From positions 1 to 14,363 of the forward strand of contig JAHBMJ010002959.1 of NCBI GenBank assembly GCA_018398765.1: a DNA stretch of 14,363 nt, written 5' to 3'. Both the position numbers and the translations under genes were made by a program. Source of the stretch: Chromera velia (taxonomy: Eukaryota; Sar; Chromeraceae). Under the pieces are notes generated by a model. It was not told the origin of the DNA. It saw only the letters and a program-made list of their open reading frames with translations, and did no database searches. This document shows positions 6,936-14,363 of this stretch, piece by piece. Positions within the stretch are counted from its first letter, which is position 1. Each line of letters starts with the position of its first letter.

Positions 6936-9404
6936 ACACACACACACACTTGGGAGAGCTGAACGCACCTGCTGAATCAGAGCCTTCCCAATCAAAACGT
7001 CACCGGAGAAATCGACGGACGCGACCCACAGACGCAAAACGTCCGCACCATACCCGGGGAATCCCAACGCTCCCCCTCCCCCTTTTCCCTTCCCTCCTTT
7101 TCCTTTCCCCTTCTTCTTTCCCGTTTCAACCGCCCCTCCCCCTCCTGCAGCCTTGTCACTCCCTTCAATGACCTCCAAAGGATCCACTACATTGCCCACG
7201 CTTTTGGACATCTTCGTACCTCTCTCGTCAAGAACAAACCCGTGAGTCACCACGGTACTGCAGGGGAGGGGGACGCTGCCGGACTTGCTCCTCTCACTCT
7301 CACTCTCACTCTGTGTCTCCTCTGATGCCGCCACACGGGTGAGCACAGAGGACTGGAACCATCCTCGATGCTGATCGCTGCCTTCTAAGTACATGTCAGC
7401 AGGAGCCCCCCTGAGCTCATCCCCCCTCTCATCCAACACACCCGCCCAGGAGGACCCGGAATCGAACCACACGTCCATCGTGTCCCTCCCCCTCTCTAGG
7501 TCCTCAGCCTCTTCTCGCATCGAGGGGGGCAGCAGCTTCTCAATCGGGGCTGACCACCACACATCCGACCCCTCTTCTCGGAACACCTTCTGCACATGAC
7601 CAATCGTCTCTGCAGTCATCACTGCTTCGCCTGTGCTCTTCCGAAAGAACACAGGGATAGGAAGACCCCAGGTCCGCTGACGGGAGATGCACCAATCGGA
7701 CCGGCCGGACACCATGGAAGAAATACGAACCTTACCAACTGCAGGGACCCACTGAATCGAATCGATAGCCTCGAATGCACGGTCCCGAAACGCATCTACA
7801 GACGCAAACCACTGGTCTGTTGCACGGAAAATCGTTGGTTTCTTCGTACGCCAATCATATGGATACTTATGGCTATACGCCTCTTCCAACAAAAGCGCCC
7901 CCGCTTCCGTCAGAGCCTGCACACACTCTTCGTTTCCGTCTGACAGAACACTCTTCCCTGCAAATCTCTCCCCCACTTCCTCAGTGAACCTTCCCGCGTC
8001 ATCAACCGGCGAGAAAGCAGGCAAGCCAAATTTCTTCCCCGTCACAAAATCCTCCTGTCCATGCCCAGGTGCCGTATGCACCAAGCCCGTACCGGACTCT
8101 GTTGTGATGTACTCCCCCCCAGGGACTACATTGTATGTCTGGTCAGGAAAGAGGGGGTGGACGTACGAACTGCCACACAGGGTTTCGCCTGGCACGGTGG
8201 TTTCTATCTCTAGTGACAGGCTGGGACCACTCTCACCATCTTTCGGCCCTAGTTTTGCTGCGACAGTGCGAAGGAGATCTTTTGCAATCACCAACCTGTC
8301 CCCTTCTTTCAGCCCCCCCCTTGCTTGCCCCCCCTTCACTCTCACAACTGCATACTCGATACGGGGGTTCACAGCCACTGCCCGGTTCGCAGGGAGGGTC
8401 CAGGGTGTGGTTGTCCAGACACCAAACCGCACTCTTCCCCGTTCCAACCCCCCCACCGCTTCCTCCAAAGCGGGAGAAAGGGACCGGGCGTCGAGGGCCA
8501 CGTACACTGACCGAGACTTGTGCCCTTCTGGGTATTCAAGCTCGGCTTCTGCTAGGGCGGTGCGGGAAGAGGGCGACCAGTGCACCGGCTTTCTCCCTCT
8601 GCACACACACCCCTTCAGAGCCATGCGGCCGAACACACCAATTTGTGCTGCTTCATACTCTCTCTGCATCGTCACATACGGTCTGTCCCAGTCGGCCATC
8701 ACGCCGAATCTTTTAAATCCTGCTTTCTGATTTTTGATCTGTCCCTCTGCGTACTCTTTTGCTTTCCTTCTGAGGTCGACTGGTGTCATGGTTTTCTTCT
8801 CAGACGAACTCATCGTCTTCAATACCTGGAGCTCGATCGGAAGACCGTGACAATCCCAACCCGGAACAAAACTAATTTTCCTTCCCTGCATCAACTTGTA
8901 TCTGTTCACAATGTCCTTCAAAATCTTGTTCAACGCATGCCCCATGTGGAGGGGTCCGTTGGCGTACGGTGGGCCGTCGTGGAGAATGAACAGAGACCCT
9001 TCGTTACTCTCTTTCTGCTTCTGGTAGACCTGTCTGTTCTCCCAATACTTCAAGATCTGGGGCTCCTTCTTCACTGCATTTGCTCGTTGTGAGAACCTGG
9101 TTTGTGGGAGAGTGATGGAGGTTGTGTAGGGGTTCTCCTTCTCCTTCGGCTGGTCTTTGTCCTTCTTCTTCTTGGACGCGGACGGACACGACGCAGGTGC
9201 CGTCTCTGCCGCCTCTGCATTCAGAAGCGGCCGTCTCTGTTCCCTTGACGGCACTGCGAGGCCAGCAGCACTTCGCAAGGCTGTTGGGCTAGAGATGAAG
9301 CCTGCCAGTCGCTCTCTGTCTAGCGATGCTTTCAGACAGTTGCAGAGGGGTACAACTCCAACACAAACAAACGAAACAACAGATAACGCAACAAACCGGA
9401 TCAT
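4939..9404 (-). CDS. ileS: Isoleucyl-tRNA synthetase, bacterial type, plastid-targeted precursor (3 exons)
   Basis: Charges tRNA-Ile with isoleucine, using ATP, for organelle translation. Exons on the minus strand are 9404-6969, 6496-6381 and 5977-4939: 1196 residues plus stop. The ATG at 9404 is the first in frame (A at -3). It opens a hydrophobic signal peptide (about residues 1-25), then a Ser/Ala/Arg-rich transit-like stretch and a Lys-rich linker to about 90, suggesting import into a complex plastid; a mitochondrial role cannot be excluded. Class I motifs: HMGH at 153-156, [10 protein letters not shown] at 182-191, KMSKS at 731-735. The editing domain has WTTTPWTLP (330-338) and [10 protein letters not shown] (443-452). 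[10 protein letters not shown] (644-653) and [15 protein letters not shown] (672-686) are typical. After the anticodon-binding helices, a C-terminal zinc site has CxxC at 1132/1135 and 1169/1172, as in bacterial IleRS. Two low-complexity inserts (about 695-716 and 749-781) are unusual. The protein is longer than bacterial IleRS because of the presequence and inserts. Confidence 0.93.
5978..6380 (-). other. ileS intron 2 (403 bp)
   Basis: The donor GTAAGTGAG follows GTCGACAG at 6381, and the acceptor CATGCAG precedes exon 3 at 5977. Joining restores one Arg codon (AG|G) and gives the continuous DRWALG motif that IleRS proteins have here. The intron contains a perfect 31-bp tandem duplication at 6121-6182. 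Confidence 0.92.
6121..6182. repeat. Perfect 31-bp tandem duplication
   Basis: The unit beginning TCTTTCTTCGAAGAGACAAG at 6121-6151 is repeated without a mismatch at 6152-6182, inside ileS intron 2. Identity of the copies suggests a recent slippage or unequal exchange. Confidence 0.9.
6497..6968 (-). other. ileS intron 1 (472 bp)
   Basis: The donor CAG|GTGCGT ends exon 1 at 6969, and the acceptor CCTGCAG precedes exon 2 at 6496. The junction is phase 0 and joins ALIQQ to [11 protein letters not shown], matching the IleRS region before the anticodon-binding domain. A (CA)n(CG)n(CA)n tract sits about 20 bp inside the donor. Confidence 0.92.
6895..6949. repeat. Alternating purine-pyrimidine microsatellite (CA)n(CG)n(CA)n
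   Basis: For 55 bp every pyrimidine is followed by a purine: a CA run, a CG run and another CA run. Such tracts favour left-handed Z-DNA under negative supercoiling. In the ileS transcript it becomes GU-CG-GU just after the 5' splice site. Confidence 0.85.
7062..7160 (-). other. Gly/Lys-rich insertion in IleRS after the KMSKS loop
   Basis: Residues about 749-781 form a low-complexity segment of Gly and Lys (repeats such as [13 protein letters not shown]) between the DPLEVIEG and [10 protein letters not shown] blocks, which are nearly contiguous in other IleRS proteins. The DNA is a purine-rich run of G and A on the coding strand. It keeps frame. An in-frame intron is possible but no good donor and acceptor pair is evident. 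Confidence 0.75.
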
Positions 9405-10261
9405 CGTCAGACAGAAAATAGAGACAGGGAAAGCAAATTCTGAGAACTCAGCTGCATACAGCAACGGAGATGTCTCCTCACAAGACTGCAAACCTCGCTC
9501 GAAAGCAACAGAGAAGAAGACACCTTCTCTTGTCACGTATTTTGTGACTCCTCAAGACCAGAGCCACCGAATTTCCACTCTCAGGTGCAAGGTTGCAGAA
9601 AGACTCAAGCTGTCAACGCTCAAATTTCACCTGCCACTTTGGGTTGGATTGCTGTTCTTCTCTATCCATCTGTGTTCCATCTTCGTCTGGCTGGAGACAC
9701 ACGTACTGTCACCATGGATCGAATACTGTCACCATCATACACCTGCATGCAGGAGACTGCAATGACTGCTTCCTATCTGCTTCCTGGAGGTGCTTGGGCC
9801 CACATGGGCCCATGATGATGTTTCGTGCGAGACGGAAATTTCGTGAGGAATGCCGGGAGCCGGACGAGACGGCCTAGCTCGAACTTTCGCCGAGAACGCG
9901 TACAAGCTAGCTCTGACAAGAAGCAGCAGCCTGCAGGAAGAGTGGTTGTGGGAATGGATCGCTCCCGCAGCACCATTAGTGATTGAAGTTCTGGACGTTC
10001 CCGGTACACCCCTCCGCTGCTGGTAGCTCAAAGTACGTTACTCCGTATGACTTTCTCTCTCAGTTGACAATAGGAGACGGACAACTATCCCAGTGTCCGA
10101 TTTTCTTTGTGAGAGAACCAGGCAGGTTTACCTGAACTGGAAGCCCATCTCGGCTAACCACTATCTGTAACTGTGTCGCTTCGCCTCTCCAGCGTAAGAG
10201 GAGAGGGTGACAAGAAAAACACAGCAAAAAAGAAAACGGATCAGATCTGCACTGTGTCACG
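9405..10261. promoter_or_regulatory. Divergent intergenic region, probable shared promoter
   Basis: The start codons of ileS (-) and the GHKL ATPase gene (+) point away from each other across 857 bp, so promoters and 5' leaders of both must lie here. A cluster at 9704-9812 has TACTGTCACCAT twice, 20 bp apart (9704-9715 and 9724-9735); the palindrome CCTGCATGCAGG (9742-9753), which contains TGCATGCA; and TGGGCCCA twice, 10 bp apart (9795-9802 and 9805-9812). CGAGACGG also occurs twice (9828-9835 and 9865-9872). TGCATGCA is a known binding word of an apicomplexan ApiAP2 factor, and GGGCCCA resembles plant site II elements; applying either here is inference. No other gene is seen in the region. 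Confidence 0.6.
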
Positions 10262-13200
10262 ATGGCGATTGACGAGGTTGACATCACGCCATCGGCAAAG
10301 ATCTTTTCTGACAAGTCGGCGATGCAGAGATACAGCAAACAGGACGGGGACAATGAACACAACTGGACGTACGCGTTTGCGGAGATTGTAGACAACTCGA
10401 TTGATTCATGCAAAGGGCGTTGTGCAGAGACCGGGGGGCGAGTGAAGGTCTCCGCACTCCGTACTCCGAACAATCCTCTCCGTGTGGTGATAAAATTTGA
10501 GGCCGATGGTAATTCGGCCTGGGTCTCCGTTCATGATAACGGCCCTGGGTTGAAAGACCTTGTGAGCATGCTACGCCTCGGTGAGAGGGACGAAATGAAG
10601 GAACACACCATTGGGGGGTATGGGGTGGGGGGGAAGTACGCAGTGAACCGTCTAGGAGCTCGGACTTTCTTTGCCTCTCAGGATGGGGGGGGTACCGTGC
10701 GGCAGGCGTTGCTTGACATTGACATGATCCTGCTTGACGGTTGGAAGGCGCCTGTGAGGGAGGATCCGGAGGGAGAGCACGTGCCGGTTATTGAGTCCTC
10801 CAAGAGAGGATTCGAACGTCCAGTGCCGTCCCCTTGGTATGAGAAGACGCTGAACAGCGCGGGGGTGGGGGAGACATTCACCACCGTGCAGGTCAGTCAA
10901 CTGTAAAGCAGTCTGTCTGCCTGACCTTTGTCTCTCTGTACGTCCCTAAGTCTGTCAGTTTGTCTATCAGCAGGTAGTCTCTATGATTCTGGTCGGCCTC
11001 CGAGGACCTGATCGCAAACAAACGGGACAGTTTGAGTTTTTGAAAATGAAAACTTAGAGGCTCAGGCCAGTCGGTTGAATCAGACAGAATCGAAGTCCTG
11101 CTTTTTGGTCATTCCTGTGCCATCTTCAGGCCGTGCCTTCCTGATCCCCCTCCTCGGCCTTCCCGTGCAGTTCCGTCAGTCCTTCAAAAACGCTGCAAGC
11201 TTCCCCCCTTCACTTTCCCTTCTCTCAGATTTCCAAACTCCGAAATGACGTTCTGAAGGGTCTCCACTTTTCTTTTGAACTTCTCAAAGCACGCCTCGAG
11301 GAAATGTACGTCAGGCAGACGATCATCTCCCGCACCCTATGCTTGGACTTTCGCGGCCCCTCTGGTCCCCCTGTCTTCCGACCGATTCATGAGCTTCTGG
11401 AGGCACAAGAAAACCAACCGGCAACCGCACCACGGCCTCTTGAGATGAAGGCAGTGTTGAAGTTTGGGGGGGAACATCCTGTCTCGCAAAAAATGACTGT
11501 GGTGATCAACTACGTCCCCAGACGCGTCGCAACACAGAGCCCTGGTTTGAGGGCCTTACTGAGACCAAATGTTTCTCCCTCCCACCCTGAAGGAGACGGT
11601 GAACAGGAGGAACAGATGGAATGGGGGGGGAGAGGGAGACTGACTAGTCAGGGAGTGAAGGGCAGATCATCGTTATCGCCCCCCTCAGCGTCTTCTTCCT
11701 CTTCCTCTTCGGGAGCTGGAGGGGGAGAGGGAGCGGAGGATCAAGTGGTCGGTCTCACTCTCTTCTTCATTCGCCCATTTGTTTGAGCTGACCAATTGCC
11801 GACCGTGCGCATCGCCTCGGGTCTATTTTCAGCACTCATCCTGCATTTTGTCCATGTATATTCCTGCATCAGCTTGCTTGCATTCCTCTGTGTCCTCCTT
11901 CGTTTCGTTTCTTTGACGTAGATCTAGGGCGGTTGTCTCTCTGCACTGATTTCGCCAAGTCCCATTGCAAGCACTCTTCAGCACTTGATCCGCACACATG
12001 CATGAATGCCAGCTTAGTCCGTCTTCTCTGCATGCCCTTCTCAGGTCATCGACGCTGATGCCCTAGACGATGGGGAGGAGGAGAGTGCTTCCTCCAGCTC
12101 CTCTTCTGGACAACGTAGAGGCCACCTCATCCCCTTCCACTGCCAGACTCCTGTGTTTGCCTTCTATGAGGACAGAATGATTCCTGTGGACTTCAGGGAA
12201 GCTCCAAAACTCGTTTCACTAGCTCTTGAGTCAGTCAGAGAGGGACAGCGGGAGGTGGAAAACTCAAACTTCGCGAGGGTCGGGGAGGGAAAGTTTCTTT
12301 TAGGAATGGCGGCAGCGTCAGATTCTGTTGGTTCTTTGGCATTTTTGTTCCTATTGCCCTTCGTTTTTTGAAGCACTCCTCGTCCTTTGCAGCTTTTTGC
12401 GTTTTTTCTCCTCTGTTAGATTCCCGTCTGTGTGTGCAGACAACTGAACAAACGGACAGAGAAGAGTGCCATTGAGGCCTGGCAGATCGTCACTTTTCTC
12501 CTTCTCGAAGAACCCCAAGCGGTTTCTTTGTCCTCTTCCTCTTCTTCCTCTTCTGGAGGAAAGGGCACTGAAGGCATCCGACCGACAGAGAACAAACTCG
12601 GGTTTGAGAAACTGAAGAAGCTGAAGGACGCCTTCAACCTTCTCTTCCGGTCCCAGACAGCCAGCGCAAGTGCCCAAGAAGGAGACGAGTCTCCTCTAAA
12701 GGAGGTCAGCTTCTCACTCGCACAGATGGACGGACAGCTGAAGCCGATGTTGGAAAAGAGATGTGATGACCTAGGGATTCCTTGGAGGGCGAGTCATCTT
12801 CCCTCGATTCTTGCTTGCGCAATGCAACTGTGGTGGTCAAGCTTTGAGAACAAATACATTTGGCAACGCGACTCCGTGACCTGGCCAGGGTCGTTTCGGT
12901 CTTTCCAAATCACTCGAGCAGTGAGCTCGGCAGCAGCAAGAGGGCGTAGGACAGAGAAGGGACCGGAAGTTCTAGATGACCTTGCTACCTCTCTCGTGTC
13001 TGCGTATGATCTGGTGCTGGCGAGGGGCAGCAACCGAGGTCGAAACGGAAAAGTGTGGGTGGGAGCGTCGCCCCACATTGCCCCCGTGAGGGTAAGGCCG
13101 CTTTCTTCTGCTGCTGCCGCTGCTGCTTCTGGCCATGATGATTGTCAGGAGGGGGATGTAGAAGAGGAGGCAGAATCCCTCTGGATTGATCTGAACAGTT

Positions 13201-13366
13201 TGCGGGCATACAGAGAGGGGGGGGAAGAGTCAGTACGTCCCCGAATTTTCTCTGGGCCTGTAGATGAGTGGCAGCAGAGAGCAGCTAGTCAAGAGAAGAC
13301 GCAAGAGGGGCATGAGGAAGGAGGGGGAGCTCCGGAAGCGGATCTGAAGGAAAGGTGGGAGTGAAG

Positions 13367-13403
<37 letters not shown>

Positions 13404-13942
13404 TGTGTGCGTGCGTGTGTGTTCCACTGTCTGTCCCTCCTTTTTGGTCTGTCTATCTGTCTCTTTTCTTTTCTTTCATCTCCAACTTTCAGCGCTTGAC
13501 ATGGAGTGGCGCTGCTCCCTCCGGCTTTCCCACAGGAGGGCAAGAGAAGATTACAATGGCTGTGCGACTGCACCCGCTCCGGTTTGAAGAGCGGCACTCT
13601 GCTCTTCTTTGGAGTGCGCTATTCTCTCCTTTCACATATGTGCTGAAGTGAAAGGGAGCAACCGCATGTCTGATTCAGATAGTAATCAAGCGATGAATAG
13701 TATTCCTGTGAACTAAAAATGTGCAGCCACATAACAATGACAGGCCGCAAGGGCGACATAGTCGTCTGTGCTCTCTCCGGGAAGGTCCATGCCGGTTTTG
13801 TTGGGAATGTGTTTCTCTCCAAAGTCCTCGAGCTGGACGCGCAAAGAGAGGGGCTAAAGGTGCAGCTGCAGCCTGAGTGGATGTACGCACCCTTGAGGAA
13901 TGGAGCTCTGGACTCTGACGGCTGTCTGCTGGTGCATCTCGA
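10262..13942 (+). CDS. SMCHD1/GMI1-like GHKL ATPase, N-terminal part (multi-exon, runs off the right edge)
   Basis: A GHKL-fold ATPase likely acting in chromatin or DNA-repair architecture. Proposed exons: 10262-10891, 11229-11780, 12045-12233, 12420-13232, 13493-13581 and 13727-13942. The ATG has A at -3 and G at +4. Exon 1 carries the Bergerat ATP site: E41-IVDN45 (N box), D92-NGPG96 (G1) and GYGVGGK 119-125 (G2). Exon 2 begins ISKLRNDV and continues into a transducer-like region; exon 3 has YEDRMIP (R438). Exon 4 has NKLGFEKLKKLKD followed by a helix-rich segment; this order and wording match what I know of SMCHD1 better than MORC. The SMC hinge expected in that family would lie beyond the window. 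Introns 1 and 2 are firm. Exon 3 could end at 12254, exon 4 at 13091, and exon 5 at 13613 (with exon 6 from 13744). Poly-Ser loops occur in exons 2, 3 and 4. Confidence 0.75.
10892..11228 (+). other. GHKL ATPase gene intron 1 (337 bp)
   Basis: GTGCAG|GTCAGT ends exon 1 at 10891, and a pyrimidine-rich stretch ending TCTCTCAG precedes exon 2 at 11229. The junction is phase 0 and joins ETFTTVQ to ISKLRNDV, as expected in a GHKL domain. Stops close the frame soon after the donor. Confidence 0.88.
11781..12044 (+). other. GHKL ATPase gene intron 2 (264 bp)
   Basis: The donor is GTTTGAG after CCATTT (11780); the acceptor is CCTTCTCAG before 12045. Both sides are phase 0 and join FFIRPF to VIDADAL. 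The donor is weak by consensus, but the frame stops two codons later and no other donor fits. Confidence 0.75.
12234..12419 (+). other. GHKL ATPase gene intron 3 (about 186 bp, 5' end uncertain)
   Basis: The acceptor CTGTTAG before 12420 is well placed. The donor is either GTCAGA at 12234 or GTGGAA at 12255, both phase 0. I prefer 12234 because the resulting distance from RMIP to the next block is closer to that of SMCHD1 proteins. Confidence 0.5.
13233..13492 (+). other. GHKL ATPase gene intron 4 (5' end uncertain) with (CT)n(GT)n tract
   Basis: The acceptor CAACTTTCAG before 13493 restores a frame giving L-T-W-S-G and later H-P-L-R-F, as in SMCHD1-like proteins. The donor may be GTACGT at 13233 or the stronger GTAAGG at 13092, both phase 0. 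The frame stays open to 13362, which favours the later donor. A (CT)n run (about 13370-13399) and a GT-rich run follow. Confidence 0.5.
13582..13726 (+). other. GHKL ATPase gene intron 5 (boundaries uncertain)
   Basis: A reading-frame change between the HPLRF block and the KGDIVVCALSG block requires an intron. One fit is donor GTTTGA at 13582 with acceptor GTGCAG before 13727 (phase 2). Another is donor GTGCGC at 13614 with acceptor GACAG before 13744 (phase 1). Confidence 0.45.
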
Positions 13943-14277
13943 GTGAGTCAGTCAGCCAGTCGTTCTTTCAGGATAGAAAAAGAAAGCAATGCAGAAAGGA
14001 AAATAGGCAATTCCACACGCTTATCTTTGGGGACGGTAAAATTGAGAAAAGCATCTCCTGCAATGGATCGATAGACTCCCTCTGAAGTCACTTCCTGTCA
14101 CGCTCTCTGAGTTGTGTACGTCGGGTCCTTCTGGCCCCTGCGAGTCGATCTGTATCGCATGCAGTCTTTCTGTGGTTGCTCTAACCTCTCTTCTTCGCTT
14201 CTTCGCTTCTGCTTCGCCCTGTGTGTGTGTGTGCGTGTGTGTGTGACACAGTGTGTGTCCCTCTATCTCTCCCTCCC

Positions 14278-14332
<55 letters not shown>

Positions 14333-14363
14333 TGTGTGCCCCTCTATCTCTCCCTGCCCCCCC
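13943..14363 (+). other. GHKL ATPase gene intron 6, start only, microsatellite-rich
   Basis: GTGAGT at 13943 is a strong donor just after LLVHLE. No coding signal follows to the window edge. The tail holds GT runs (14220-14258), a long CT run (about 14278-14315) and another GT run (14316-14338). CCCTCTATCTCTCCCT occurs at 14259-14274 and again at 14340-14355, so the block is an 81-bp near-tandem repeat. Confidence 0.7.

Noticed and set aside
7984-8730. Long open frame (248 codons) on the + strand opposite ileS
   Set aside because: It lies fully antisense to conserved IleRS catalytic and editing domain codons and shows no motif; it is a shadow of the minus-strand reading frame.
9405-9536. Upstream extension of IleRS to 9536
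   Set aside because: The codon at 9536 is GTG, not ATG; the first ATG is at 9404 and directly opens a signal peptide.
9157-9765. 202-codon + strand frame across the ileS 5' end
   Set aside because: Its first half is antisense to the ileS presequence and the rest is promoter region; no recognisable domain and no supporting splice signals.

Overview
The window is nuclear DNA of a eukaryotic microbe. Two genes have GT-AG introns full of (CT)n/(GT)n/(CA)n microsatellites, and there are retroelement remains to their left. The first in-frame ATG of a bacterial-type isoleucyl-tRNA synthetase (IleRS) opens a hydrophobic signal peptide followed by a basic, Ser/Ala-rich stretch. That is the usual layout of a protein sent to a complex (secondary) plastid. 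A chromerid-like alga such as Chromera is my best guess from this and from the repeat style, but the species is an inference.

Layout. (1) 1-1925, + strand: 3' part of a non-LTR (LINE-type) retrotransposon. One reverse-transcriptase frame runs from the left edge to 1925 and is broken by in-frame TAG (1122), TAA (1302) and TAG (1767). (2) 1926-2975: gene-free, increasingly AT-rich DNA with three perfect hairpins. (3) 2976-4664: two 281-bp direct repeats (2981-3261 and 4379-4659, about 90% identical, no indels) flank 1.1 kb of mostly non-coding DNA. The unit has TATTG...CAATA termini and CTAGC on both sides, so it reads as a small non-autonomous LTR element (TRIM-like). Its interior holds a 110-codon frame with a GATA-like Cys/His pattern. 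(4) 4665-4938: short gene-free spacer. (5) 4939-9404, - strand: plastid-type IleRS, three exons, 1196 codons plus stop, all catalytic, editing and zinc motifs present. (6) 9405-10261: divergent intergenic region with a compact cluster of repeated and palindromic motifs, probably a shared promoter. (7) 10262 to at least 13942, + strand: N-terminal half of a GHKL ATPase that most resembles SMCHD1/GMI1 chromatin proteins. About six exons are visible and the gene runs off the right edge. (8) 13943-14363: microsatellite-rich intron.

The two real genes are divergently arranged and have no obvious functional link (organelle translation and chromatin or DNA-repair architecture); what they share is the promoter region. 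The first two introns of the GHKL gene and both ileS introns are well fixed by frame and homology. The splice sites ending exons 3, 4 and 5 of the GHKL gene are uncertain, and alternatives are given. No tRNA, rRNA or CRISPR was seen.
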